Shown here: positions 1 through 9,268 of the stretch, piece by piece
Layout of the letters: each line of letters starts with the position of its first letter
Numbering within the stretch: the stretch's first letter is position 1
Assembly (NCBI RefSeq): GCF_009769165.1
Contig: NZ_CP043476.1
Span: 3,417,001 to 3,481,000, forward strand
Length of the DNA stretch: 64,000 nucleotides
Source: Xanthomonas hyacinthi
GTDB lineage: Bacteria > Pseudomonadota > Gammaproteobacteria > Xanthomonadales > Xanthomonadaceae
Reading direction: 5' to 3'
Position numbers and translations under genes: made by a program
Notes under the pieces: generated by a model
Seen by the model: the letters and a program-made list of their open reading frames with translations, nothing else
What the model was told of the DNA's origin: nothing
The model's database searches: none

Positions 1-611
1 GCTGGTCCGCTCCAGGGGGTGGGCCCAAGCTTCCGTCTTCCGTTGAAAATCTTGTCCTTATTCGGTCCTGACGCGTCAACGAAATGGAAGAACGCTTGGC
101 ACCAAATTCCTGACGACAAGGGCTCGCGCCAGTGAGGGAGCTCAGTGCCCTTGTAGATCAAGGCGTCCCCAATCTCGAGGGAAACCGGTAGATCACGATC
201 TCGACTGGTGAGCCATATAGGCCACTCGCCAGGAGCATTCTTGTGCCCAATGGTAACTGTCGCGCTGATTTCACAGGCGCTGTGATCGACATGCTTGGTC
301 AGTTTCGATTCGCTCGTATAGATGCGGGCGAAAGAGTAGGTGGGGAGTAGGGACTTCCCGATAGCCTGCTCAATGCTGGACATCACGTCGAGCATAAGTG
401 CTTCGCTCAGCGCGTCAGCATACCTATCCAGTGCCTTGACCTTTTCATAAACTTTGTAATAACCGGGAAGATCCACGTATGACGCGTAGTATCTGAAAGC
501 GACGCTCAGGATTTCCTTGGATAACAGGCTTCTGTGTATGGCGTAGCCGTCATCATTAAAACTCTTGGCCAAATGGCCGAAATTATCTTTAGCGGCAGCA
601 TCAATAGGCAT
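1..611 (-). CDS. 2OG-Fe(II) oxygenase, partial (C-terminus beyond the left edge)
   Basis: The minus strand is open from an ATG at 611 to the window edge, giving 203 visible residues and no stop. A facial-triad pattern is visible: H107-x-D109 in the context KHVDHSACEIS, and a distal His160 in ELPHWREP followed by Arg162. The WPIWL and GDALIYKG segments fit the jelly-roll strands of the 2-oxoglutarate/Fe(II) oxygenase superfamily. The start lies 11 bp after the ABC ATPase stop, so this is the third gene of the minus-strand operon adaptor-ATPase-oxygenase. In a RiPP locus a peptide hydroxylase role is likely, but that is inference. It is clearly different from the prolyl-hydroxylase-like enzyme at 6982-7833, so the locus would encode two oxygenases. 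The exact substrate cannot be told. Confidence 0.75.
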   Translation of the reverse strand, partial: MPIDAAAKDNFGHLAKSFNDDGYAIHRSLLSKEILSVAFRYYASYVDLPGYYKVYEKVKALDRYADALSEALMLDVMSSIEQAIGKSLLPTYSFARIYTSESKLTKHVDHSACEISATVTIGHKNAPGEWPIWLTSRDRDLPVSLEIGDALIYKGTELPHWREPLSSGIWCQAFFHFVDASGPNKDKIFNGRRKLGPTPWSGP

Positions 612-622
612 GACAGGGCGTC

Positions 623-1330
623 TCAATGGGCATTGACCGAGGACTCATTGGCAACGAGTCCATCCAGCATGTGGATCTGGCGATCGGCCAGTTGTGCGTG
701 TTGGGGATCGTGGGTAACCATGCAAATGGTCGAGCCGCTCTCGTTGAGGCGTCTAAGAAGTTGCATGATGACTTCTCCGTTTTTAGTGTCCAGGTTGCCT
801 GTCGGCTCGTCAGCCAGGATGATTGGTGGCTCGCCGACAATGGCTCTGGCTATCGCAACGCGTTGCTGTTGGCCGCCGGAAAGCTGGGCGGGAAAATGGG
901 CGGACCGATGGCTGAGTTCAACCAGATCAAGGGCCTTTTTTGATCTTTCAATCCTTGATCCTTTGTCGATGTCCTTGCGGAATGTTAAAGGTAGCGCGAT
1001 ATTTTCAATGACAGACATGTCGCCGATCAGATTGAACGACTGAAAGATGAATCCAATCTTGCGATTGCGTAGCGCTGATAGGGACGACTTTTCTAACGTC
1101 GATGTATCGACTCCATCAATGAAATAATTTCCAGACGTAAGTGAGTCTAGCAGTCCAAGGATGGATAGTAGGGTTGACTTGCCGCAGCCAGACGGTCCGG
1201 TGATGCTGACAAACTCGCCGCGCTTAATTTCAATGTCGATGCTTGAAAGGGCGTGAGTTTCGATCTCGTCGGATAGAAATATCTTTGTCGCATTTTTCAG
1301 TGAAATAACTCTACTAACATTCGCGTCCAT
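623..1330 (-). CDS. ABC transporter ATP-binding protein, MacB/LolD type
   Basis: This 235-residue nucleotide-binding domain powers a tripartite exporter from the cytoplasmic face. It shows Walker A GPSGCGKST, the signature LSGGQQQR, Walker B IILADEPTG followed by NLDT, and an H-loop in MVTHD. This is the standard LolD/MacB layout, and it is a stand-alone ATPase without fused membrane segments. It lies 13 bp downstream of the periplasmic adaptor gene. Its expected partner permease is at 4511-6955 on the other strand, now separated by an IS3 element. The ATPase at 21695-22465 is a close paralogue, sharing GPSGCGKSTLLSILGLLD. The substrate could be the modified peptide of this locus (export or self-protection), which is inference. 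Confidence 0.93.
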   Translation of the reverse strand: MDANVSRVISLKNATKIFLSDEIETHALSSIDIEIKRGEFVSITGPSGCGKSTLLSILGLLDSLTSGNYFIDGVDTSTLEKSSLSALRNRKIGFIFQSFNLIGDMSVIENIALPLTFRKDIDKGSRIERSKKALDLVELSHRSAHFPAQLSGGQQQRVAIARAIVGEPPIILADEPTGNLDTKNGEVIMQLLRRLNESGSTICMVTHDPQHAQLADRQIHMLDGLVANESSVNAH

Positions 1331-1343
1331 GATGTCGGCTCCG

Positions 1344-2594
1344 TCACTTGATTTTCAACTTGTTTGCGTCTTCGAATTGGCTGGTATCAGATAGGATGAT
1401 TTTGTCTCCTGCAGCGAGCCCGCGAACCTCGATTGTGTCGGAGGACTGCTTTCCGTAGGTTACCTCCACGCGCTCGGCCATGTTTTCTCCTTTTAGGCGA
1501 TACACAGGCATTTTTTCGCCAGGCAAAGCGTTCTGCGGACGTTCTATGAAAGTCGTGTTTGGAACCTTCTCAATCTGGATGATCCCATCAACCGACTGAT
1601 CTGACCTTAGAGAGGCGTCTCGTTGCTCGGAGAGAGATACTTCAACCAGGATTGCACCTTTATCAACTCTCGGGTTGATGCGCCGGATGAGTCCGTTGAT
1701 TTCTCCTGACCGCGTTTCCACCTTGACCTCCTGGCCGAGAGCGAGTTCGAATGAGAGCGATTCGGGAACTCGAAGCTCCGCAATGAGCTGGCCCCGCTCC
1801 GCAATCCTCGCGAGGTTGGCGCCGGCCTCAATTTGCTGCCCCTCTTCAACGGCGATCTGCTGGACGATGCCGTCCATTCCCGCAGTGATCGAAAGTGCGT
1901 CCACTTCGGCACGCCTTAAATTCCTTTCACCTTCGAGCTGCGCTACGCGCGATCTTTCGGCCGCGACCTGGGCTGTAACATAGGCGCGCGTGCCGGCTAG
2001 TTTTTTTTCGCTGATCGTAATCTGGTTCGAGAGCTCTTCAGCCTGGGTGATGCTCGTGTTGTATTCAAGTCTCGAAATAACCTGCTTTTCGTAGGCCCTT
2101 TCCTCTGCTTTAATGCGAGATACGAGTATCTTATGCTCGCTTCTCCTGCTAATCAGCTCGGATTCGGCATTCAAGTTTTCGAGTTTCAGGTTTGCAATTT
2201 TCGCATCAAGCCCATCCCGCGCAGCTGCGTAAGTCGATGATGCGGCCCTGTAGCTCTCTTCAAGACCAGGGTTGGTCAGCCGAATAACTTGAGTGGTGGA
2301 CAGCACTTCCGTACCGGGCGGCGCAACGATTTTATCAACGCGGGCCGTCGTTCTCGCGGTGAGCCAGAGCATTTTTGCTGATACGAGTCTGCCCGATGCT
2401 CTCACAGTCCTGGACAAACTGCCGCGCTGCACGGTGCCAACAGTAATGTCGTTTCTCGCAACCTGCGGAGCATTGTCCGAGAGCTTCCAGAAAGCTGACA
2501 TGCAGGCGAGCAGCACGGTAGAAAGCACCGATGAAATGACAATCAGCTTTTTTCTTTTCCTTGCCGAATTGTTCTGCTGCCGCGGTTTATCCAT
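1344..2594 (-). CDS. HlyD/MacA-type periplasmic adaptor of the tripartite exporter
   Basis: With the ATG at 2594 this is a 416-residue membrane fusion protein. A basic N-terminus leads into one transmembrane anchor (LIVISSVLSTVLLACMSAFW), then a lipoyl/beta-barrel scaffold with a coiled-coil hairpin in the middle (Glu/Arg/Lys-rich, about residues 120-230) and a C-terminal domain ending in ILSDTSQFEDANKLKIK. A longer start at 2642 is possible. I prefer 2594 because the resulting length matches the paralogue at 20420-21676 (418 residues) and because it begins 2 bp after the stop of an upstream reading frame. It should link the inner-membrane ATPase/permease to an outer-membrane TolC-type channel, which is not encoded in this window. 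It heads the minus-strand operon. Confidence 0.88.
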   Translation of the reverse strand: MDKPRQQNNSARKRKKLIVISSVLSTVLLACMSAFWKLSDNAPQVARNDITVGTVQRGSLSRTVRASGRLVSAKMLWLTARTTARVDKIVAPPGTEVLSTTQVIRLTNPGLEESYRAASSTYAAARDGLDAKIANLKLENLNAESELISRRSEHKILVSRIKAEERAYEKQVISRLEYNTSITQAEELSNQITISEKKLAGTRAYVTAQVAAERSRVAQLEGERNLRRAEVDALSITAGMDGIVQQIAVEEGQQIEAGANLARIAERGQLIAELRVPESLSFELALGQEVKVETRSGEINGLIRRINPRVDKGAILVEVSLSEQRDASLRSDQSVDGIIQIEKVPNTTFIERPQNALPGEKMPVYRLKGENMAERVEVTYGKQSSDTIEVRGLAAGDKIILSDTSQFEDANKLKIK

Positions 2595-2596
2595 TA

Positions 2597-2986
2597 TCAA
2601 TCCATGCGAATAAGGTAAATGAGGTCGACTTTCATCTTCCATGGCAATGCATGTTTCAAGTCGCTATCGAAGGGTCTAGGTATCGCTTCCATGCCAGGGT
2701 TCCATGTCTGGGACTGCAATCGAACGGCCTCCATCAAGCTCAAAAATGCTATTGCCGCACCGAAATCGACCTGCGAATGAGGCCAGCAATTTAGGCCGAA
2801 GACGTAGTTGACCATGCTTCGTAGGTCGGCTTCAACTGCAATCAAGCGCGGGAACGCACAGGGAGGCCAGCTGTCCGAAGGCGCGCCATCCGACGATACG
2901 AGCGGTGGGCGCTGAAATGAGCATTCGTTGCAACTTCCGAGTCGAACGAGCGTGATGGCTGAAATTTAAAAGCACTTACCCTCCAT
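2597..2986 (-). pseudogene. unrecognised reading frame, possibly a broken gene ahead of the adaptor
   Basis: On the minus strand a frame stays open from about 2965 down to a TGA at 2597, only 2 bp before the adaptor ATG. The encoded stretch has an ordinary protein-like composition (segments such as ITLVRLGSCNEC and DFGAAIAFLSLMEAVRLQ). No good start with a Shine-Dalgarno site is present. An ATG at 2986 is in frame but is followed six codons later by a TAA (2966-2968), inside TTTTAAATTT. This could be a real small gene that lost its start or gained a stop, or a truncated 82-residue gene using the TTG at 2845. I do not recognise a family. It matters mainly as a possible first gene of the minus-strand operon. 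Confidence 0.35.
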
Positions 2987-3207
2987 GGATGAGCGAGATG
3001 CGATTTCTGCGATGCTGACGCGCTCCGAGTCCTTCGAGCACGGCGTCCGTCCTCATAGCTTCTTCTGAACTTCTGGCTCTTGCAAGGGCTCTTTCGTCAA
3101 CAGCGCCTGGTGCGGTTGTGGGGTTGCCAGCGTGGCGTAGGGCATAGGGCACTATCGGTGTAACAGCTGTCGTGGTCAAGTTTTGGTGGACACGGAGATA
3201 GGGGATT

Positions 3208-4382
<1,175 letters not shown>

Positions 4383-4429
4383 TCATCCCCTATCGAGGTG
4401 TCCACGAGAATTAGACCAGGACAAGCCTC

Positions 4430-4459
4430 TTGACTTGCGCAGGATGTGTGATCTATGTT
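4430..4459 (+). promoter_or_regulatory. likely sigma70 promoter of the permease operon
   Basis: TTGACT (4430-4435) is followed after 18 bp by TATGTT (4454-4459), a good -35/-10 pair for a GC-rich genome. A transcript starting near 4466 would have a leader of about 45 nt before the ATG at 4511. The IS3 copy ends at 4423, so it abuts the -35 box without destroying it but removes whatever activator sites lay further upstream. Confidence 0.45.
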
Positions 4460-4510
4460 CGACAGGAACGCGATTCTCTTCAGGGGAACGCCACTAAGAG
4501 GCATACGGAT

Positions 4511-6955
4511 ATGCAGGTTGGTGATTGCCTCGCCTTTGTGCTCCGCAGGATGAAAGGAGACAAGGCGACGGTTGCGATATCGAGCGCCCTCCTGTTGGTG
4601 TCTCTTGGCGCAGGCCTGGCGGTGCTATGTCTTGCCTACGGGCTGCTTTGGAAGCCTCTTCACTACCCCGATCAAGATCGCCTGGTTTCGTTGTCGCTCT
4701 ACTCCAAGAAGATGGGGATGGAGCTCGGGTGGCCGCCTCCGTTCATTTACAACGGAAATCTTGAGCGGCTCGAGAATGTCGCTGCTTACAAGGAGGGCCA
4801 GGTCGCAATCGAGCGAGATGGCGGCGGGTCGGTCCCTTCAGCCCGGTCGGTCGAAGCGAGTCCCGAAATCTTTGAGATCTTGGAGCCAAGGGTCATCGCA
4901 GGTCGGGCGATCACAGCTGAAGATGCCGCGCCTGCCGCGCCTGCGGTAGCCGTTTTGGGAGAGGTGCTAGCCAAGTCGATCTTCGGTCAGGATGTTTCGG
5001 CCTCGATTGGCAAGCGACTCATCATCTCTGGGCAGGCTACGAGAGTTGTGGGCGTTGTCGCTAGAGAAGCCTCATTTCCAAGCAAGGCCGTCCAGGTTTG
5101 GATTCCTCTGTTTATTCCGCTTGAAAAGCGAGAGCTTTCAAACGCCGGGTCATTCGGCGGTCCTAAGCTAGTCGCGAAGTTGAAACAACACGCGCAGGCC
5201 AAGAGTGTCGAGTCGGCCATCAATGAAACACTTAATCGAAATGCCGTCCTGCGGAAAATTTCCTCAGACATCGATCTGTCCGTCCGCGTCAAGCCGCTGC
5301 GGACAATATGGACAGAGGATCGTAGCTCTGGAATATACGCCTTGCTGGCGGCGGTCACCGCTATTCTATTGATCACCTCTGCGAACCTGTGCAACCTCTT
5401 CGCATTGCGACAGCTCAGGCGTTCACACGAATACGCGCTAATTTCCGTCTTTGGAGCAACCAGTTGGAGGAAGCTTTATTACGTTGCGGCTGAGGCATCC
5501 TTGCAAGTCTTGATGGGCGCAGTCTTGGTGGTTGCAGCATTTCCAGTTTTTTGGAGCGGCCTGGATTCGCTTGGCTTCTTGCCTAACGACTATCCAGGGA
5601 CTATTTCGCTGGAAGCTCCTGTCATTGCCGGGATGGCGGCGTTCGCGGCGGCTCTTGCATGCGCAATGACATTGTCTGGCTGGATCGCTCTTGGAAGGAC
5701 GGAAATATTTGAGACTGTCAGGCAGAGCGGAAAAGGGCTGGGTGGAATAAGCGCAGCGTCAAGGCGTCTGCGTAGCGCTTTAGTCATAGTTCAGCTGATG
5801 GCGACACTGCCGCTGGTCTACTGCACGATTCTGCTTACCATGAGCGAATACAATCTGATCCACCAGGACTTGGGTCTAGATCCGAGCAAACGCCTAGTCG
5901 CGGTGCTTGAAGCCAAAACGCAAGATGACAGTCCTGCCGAAGTCGAAAGAATTCGTGGCCAGCTTTACAACGTGTCAAAGAACATAGCGCAGGTCAGGGG
6001 GGACAACGCAAGCGCATTCATGGCATCAGCGCCTTTAAGCGACATTGTCTCAGTGGAGCCAGTTCAAGTTGGGGCTACAGGAAGTGATGTGCTACAGGCG
6101 ACCGAGAATGTCTACGGGAACTTCGTAAGTGCGGGGTATTTCGACGTGCTTGGGATCAAGCTTAAGCTAGGCAGGAAATTTACAGATTTGGAGGCGTCAG
6201 ATTCTGCGAGGGTGGTGATCGTAGATGATGTGTTTGCCAAAAAGAACTATCCAGACGGAAATCCGGTAGGGCGCTCCATAGGTTTCGCTGATGCATCTGG
6301 GGTCATGCAACAACATCAGATCATTGGCGTTGTTTCACATAGCCGGCAGAGAGAACTTGCTAGGGATGACGATTACGCCTCTGTGTATCGACCCGCAGCT
6401 ACTCCATATGGCTTGGAGGCCATTCCCTCTGGAGCCGTAGAGCTTGTTGTCAGTAGTAGCGATGCAAAATGGCTTTCTTCGGTCTTGGTCAAGCAAGCGC
6501 CCGACGTCAAAGTTGCCGATTTGCGGCCCCTCGAAGAGCGCTTGACAAGCAGTATCGTGGATCGTATAAACATCAATAACACTCTTTCTTTTCTCGTTGT
6601 TGTGGCGTTGGCCCTGGTCGGCGTCGGATTGTACTCGTCGTTTACCAATCTGATTCTAGTGAGGTTGAGAGAGTTCGGTGTACGAAAGGCGCTCGGTCAA
6701 AGCGACTTGGGAATTTTTTCCCTGATTCTTAAAGGGGCGTTCTCTCTGATGGGCGTTGCTTGCTGCGCTGGTGTTCCGCTCTCATTATTCATTGCAGTGA
6801 TGCTGTCTGAGCGCCTGTTCAAAGTCAGCCCCATAGAAATTTCGACAATTGCAGCGCTTCTTTCAATTTGTGTTTTCGTGGTTCTGGCTGCAACTGGATT
6901 TCCCGCTCTGCGAGCCAGTAGGTCAAATCCTATCGAGGCGCTTCGTCACGATTAG
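4511..6955 (+). CDS. MacB/FtsX-type ABC transporter permease
   Basis: With the ATG at 4511 (AAGAGG nine bases upstream) this is an 814-residue permease. It has the two-module MacB-PCD/FtsX layout: an N-terminal transmembrane helix (VAISSALLLVSLGAGLAVLCLAYGLL in outline), a large periplasmic domain, three helices near residues 275-400 starting ALLAAVTAILLITSANLCNL, a second periplasmic domain and a final set of helices with VRKALGQSD between them. A longer upstream start at 4430 would lie in the promoter and is rejected. The chromosomal permease at 22462-24903 (813 residues) is a full-length paralogue. With the minus-strand ATPase and adaptor it completes a tripartite exporter, and it is the first gene of the plus-strand RiPP operon. 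Export or immunity for the peptide is the likely role (inferred). Confidence 0.9.
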   Translation: MQVGDCLAFVLRRMKGDKATVAISSALLLVSLGAGLAVLCLAYGLLWKPLHYPDQDRLVSLSLYSKKMGMELGWPPPFIYNGNLERLENVAAYKEGQVAIERDGGGSVPSARSVEASPEIFEILEPRVIAGRAITAEDAAPAAPAVAVLGEVLAKSIFGQDVSASIGKRLIISGQATRVVGVVAREASFPSKAVQVWIPLFIPLEKRELSNAGSFGGPKLVAKLKQHAQAKSVESAINETLNRNAVLRKISSDIDLSVRVKPLRTIWTEDRSSGIYALLAAVTAILLITSANLCNLFALRQLRRSHEYALISVFGATSWRKLYYVAAEASLQVLMGAVLVVAAFPVFWSGLDSLGFLPNDYPGTISLEAPVIAGMAAFAAALACAMTLSGWIALGRTEIFETVRQSGKGLGGISAASRRLRSALVIVQLMATLPLVYCTILLTMSEYNLIHQDLGLDPSKRLVAVLEAKTQDDSPAEVERIRGQLYNVSKNIAQVRGDNASAFMASAPLSDIVSVEPVQVGATGSDVLQATENVYGNFVSAGYFDVLGIKLKLGRKFTDLEASDSARVVIVDDVFAKKNYPDGNPVGRSIGFADASGVMQQHQIIGVVSHSRQRELARDDDYASVYRPAATPYGLEAIPSGAVELVVSSSDAKWLSSVLVKQAPDVKVADLRPLEERLTSSIVDRININNTLSFLVVVALALVGVGLYSSFTNLILVRLREFGVRKALGQSDLGIFSLILKGAFSLMGVACCAGVPLSLFIAVMLSERLFKVSPIEISTIAALLSICVFVVLAATGFPALRASRSNPIEALRHD

Positions 6956-6981
6956 AAATATAACTGGCATAAGGAGATGTC

Positions 6982-7833
6982 ATGGTGTCGGAAGATTATC
7001 AGAATCAATTGTTGACCGAGCTTCGTCAGCAAGGTTATGACCATAATGAAATATGTGGCGAGCTGGTTCAGATGGGCCTGGATAAGGCATATGTAGAGCA
7101 GCTGCTATCCAAGGTCGCGTCCGAGGAGGCGCTCGATGAAGCTAGGCCGGAGCCCGACATTACGGGCCATCCTTCTTCGCTAAGCGTGGCAGGGCGAGAA
7201 GTGAAACTGCTGATGTTTACGAGAAAGCCTCGGTGCTATTTTTTCGCTGATTTCATGTCCGCGGAAGATTGTGAGCGGCTAATTGAGATATCAAAGACCC
7301 GTATGAAGCGTTCGGTGGTCTATAGCGCAGATGAAAACGGGGTAACAAAGGTTGTGCCCTCTTACACGAGGAGCAGCAATCAGGCCAATTATGTGCTCGG
7401 GGATTCGGATTTCACGGATGAAATTCTGAGCAAGGTTTCTGAATTGACCAATTGGCCAACCAAAAAAATGGAGGGAATCCAAGTCATTCAATATGGAATT
7501 GGTGGCGAATTCGTTCCTCATTGTGACTTCTTTCTCGACTCGTCCGATGGTGAGGAGATGCCTTGGCAGCGGGTTGGTACGTTTCTAATTTATTTGAACC
7601 GTCCGACATATGGCGGATCGACCTTTTTCCCGGATGCTCATTTTGAATTCATACCTCACCAAGGGAATTCGTTACTATTTAGCTACGAGCCTGGCGACAT
7701 AAACAGGGATCTCTCCCGTCATGCCGGAACACCGGTAGGTGGCGGTAGCAAGTGGTTGGCGACGATCCTGCTCACAGATCGTGATATTGAGAACGGGGTA
7801 ACCAAGGGGACTATGGGCGGGAGGATGATGTGA
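6982..7833 (+). CDS. prolyl 4-hydroxylase-like 2OG-Fe(II) oxygenase
   Basis: This 283-residue protein begins with a helical region (about residues 1-60) that might bind a leader peptide. It then has a P4H-type catalytic domain. The iron ligands are visible as H180 and D182 in EFVPHCDFFLDS and H247 in LSRHAGTPV, and the 2-oxoglutarate-binding Lys257 lies ten residues later in GGSKWLAT. This spacing is characteristic of prolyl 4-hydroxylases, which hydroxylate peptidyl proline in the cytoplasm. The start has a strong Shine-Dalgarno AAGGAG five bases upstream. The gene lies 26 bp after the permease and overlaps the next gene by GTGA. The precursor core contains four prolines, which are obvious candidate targets (inference). 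Confidence 0.88.
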   Translation: MVSEDYQNQLLTELRQQGYDHNEICGELVQMGLDKAYVEQLLSKVASEEALDEARPEPDITGHPSSLSVAGREVKLLMFTRKPRCYFFADFMSAEDCERLIEISKTRMKRSVVYSADENGVTKVVPSYTRSSNQANYVLGDSDFTDEILSKVSELTNWPTKKMEGIQVIQYGIGGEFVPHCDFFLDSSDGEEMPWQRVGTFLIYLNRPTYGGSTFFPDAHFEFIPHQGNSLLFSYEPGDINRDLSRHAGTPVGGGSKWLATILLTDRDIENGVTKGTMGGRMM

Positions 7834-8942
7834 GCTTTGATCTCGCTAAGGATTTGGCTTTCCCAACTCAGGCTAATTCGGAAGTTTCCGCACTCATCGC
7901 CTCTAAATACGTTGAGTCTGTGTGCAGGAGGATTGCGGACGGCGCATCTGCTCATCTGTTAGGCTCAGGACCTTCCAAGGTAATCAATTCACTAGGGGAA
8001 AGCCGCTCGGTTGGGTGGGTTCCAGAGGTCGACTTGGCTAAAAAGTTTGCCGAGCAGAACAATATTCATGCTGCGGTTGCGCAGCTCGTGATCGCAGATA
8101 TTTCTCGAGATCTCGATTTCTCGGTCGATTTCAGCGAAGAAGCGAGGTTTTGCGCTCGAGGCGTCTCTTTCGCTTGCACTGGGCAAACTGAGTTCAGGAT
8201 CTCAAAGAGTGAGCTTCGGATCGAAAGTAGAGATTTCTCGCTCTGCGTGCCTCACGATTTCAGTACCGAGGTCAAATGCTCATACGCCCGATCGGAAACT
8301 AGTTTTTCTAGAACATATGCTCATGAAGGAATATATTGCGTCAAGGCTTCTTTTCCTGAAGTTTACCCGCCCAGGCCGATTTTCGATCCGTTGTATGAGT
8401 GCATCCCCAGTGAAGAGAACGAGCGTCTAGATGCCGCTTGGGATGTGATCAAGCGCGTGGCGCCAAACTTCTACTCTTGGATGCATAATATTACGTCGGG
8501 GATTGTGTTGGGGACTGATAGGGAAATTGGCGTTGGCTCAAAGATCTATCCCGGCCTTCTTTTTATCCGGAAAGACGCCTCTCCCCTTGGCTATGTTGAA
8601 AACATAGTTTCAGCGACGTTGTCTCAGTATCTTCTCCAGCTGTTCTTGGTCTCAACTCTAACAAGTCCTGACAACGAGGGTGTCGTTTACAACGCCCCTA
8701 GAAATAAATACTGGACGGCTAGGAAGGCCTTGGTTAAGGCTGCCGAGTGCGCAGCGATGATGATGCTATTCCGGGCTTTCGTGGAAATGGACGTGGAGCC
8801 TCAATACTCAAGGATGGCACTGTCGAAGTATTCCTTTATCTTCTACGCTGAATGCGCCGATGCTCTTAAGTCAGGCGTAGGGCTGAGTCAAGAAGGTAAA
8901 GATTTTTGGAGAGTTATTCAGGAGATGGCCGCTGCCAATTAG
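7830..8942 (+). CDS. hypothetical protein, possibly a degenerate HExxH-type peptide-modification protein
   Basis: This 370-residue protein starts with a GTG that overlaps the hydroxylase stop (GTGA), so translation is probably coupled. I do not recognise it firmly. The segment IVSATLSQYLLQLF (around residues 259-272) can be aligned with the LVHExxHQ motif of the aKG-HExxH peptide beta-hydroxylase family often found in RiPP clusters. If that alignment is right, H-E-x-x-H has become S-A-x-x-S (S261, A262, S265) and the metal site is lost. The later APRNKYWTARKALVKAAECAAMMMLF region would match the conserved helix after the active site. If so, it might act as a binding partner or pseudo-enzyme rather than a catalyst. 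The alternative is an unrelated family specific to such loci. Structure comparison would settle it. Confidence 0.55.
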   Translation: MSFDLAKDLAFPTQANSEVSALIASKYVESVCRRIADGASAHLLGSGPSKVINSLGESRSVGWVPEVDLAKKFAEQNNIHAAVAQLVIADISRDLDFSVDFSEEARFCARGVSFACTGQTEFRISKSELRIESRDFSLCVPHDFSTEVKCSYARSETSFSRTYAHEGIYCVKASFPEVYPPRPIFDPLYECIPSEENERLDAAWDVIKRVAPNFYSWMHNITSGIVLGTDREIGVGSKIYPGLLFIRKDASPLGYVENIVSATLSQYLLQLFLVSTLTSPDNEGVVYNAPRNKYWTARKALVKAAECAAMMMLFRAFVEMDVEPQYSRMALSKYSFIFYAECADALKSGVGLSQEGKDFWRVIQEMAAAN

Positions 8943-9039
8943 GGTAGTGATGACTGCGGCGAATGCTCCATAAAAAGAATCTGCCAGCTGATGGCCGATG
9001 CCCAGTTGCCGGCTTGGCAACACAAGGAAGAAACTGAAT

Positions 9040-9207
9040 ATGAGCGATAAAATCAAAGAGTCGTTGGCGCTTGAGAAAGCTGCGTCGAAACTAGTTCTTC
9101 GTGAGCTTTCTGATATGGAGGCAAGTGACATCTACGGTGGTCAGTCTAAGCCGAAGTGGCCTAAAGTGACCGTCGGTCCGGTCCAGCCTGCCGTTTCGCA
9201 GATGTAA
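9040..9207 (+). CDS. RiPP precursor peptide with Gly-Gly leader
   Basis: The ATG at 9040 (AAGGAAG about 10 bases upstream) gives a 55-residue peptide directly before a radical SAM gene. Residues 1-34 form a charged amphipathic leader ending LRELSDMEASDIYGG, a classic double-glycine processing site for a C39 peptidase such as the one at 10990. The 21-residue core (35-55) starts QSKPKWPKVTV and ends with GPVQPAVSQM. It has four Pro, three Lys, four Val, two Ser, one Thr, one Trp and no Cys. The single Trp in W-P-K fits the aromatic-X-X motif that radical SAM cyclophane (triceptide) synthases crosslink. A longer frame from 8998 has no ribosome site and is unlikely. The final structure is unknown. 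Confidence 0.85.
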   Translation: MSDKIKESLALEKAASKLVLRELSDMEASDIYGGQSKPKWPKVTVGPVQPAVSQM

Positions 9208-9216
9208 GGTAGACCA

Positions 9217-9247
9217 GGTGCGGCGAGCACTTCTTGCTCGCCGCACC
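9217..9247 (+). promoter_or_regulatory. strong RNA hairpin between precursor and radical SAM genes
   Basis: A perfect 13-bp stem (GGTGCGGCGAGCA at 9217-9229 and its complement at 9235-9247) closes a 5-nt loop, CTTCT. It is unusually GC-rich for this AT-rich island. No U-run follows, so it is not a classical intrinsic terminator. It more likely blocks 3' exonucleases or attenuates readthrough, so that precursor mRNA outnumbers the mRNA for the modifying enzymes. Arrangements of this kind are common in peptide loci. Confidence 0.6.
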
Positions 9248-9268
9248 GCATCTGCTCAGGGATGAATC

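Noticed and set aside
2976..3056. A minus-strand 26-residue frame ending in HGG just before its stop, resembling a Gly-Gly leader.
   Set aside because: Nothing follows the Gly-Gly in frame, no ribosome site is convincing, and the GGAGGG that encodes it looks more like chance.
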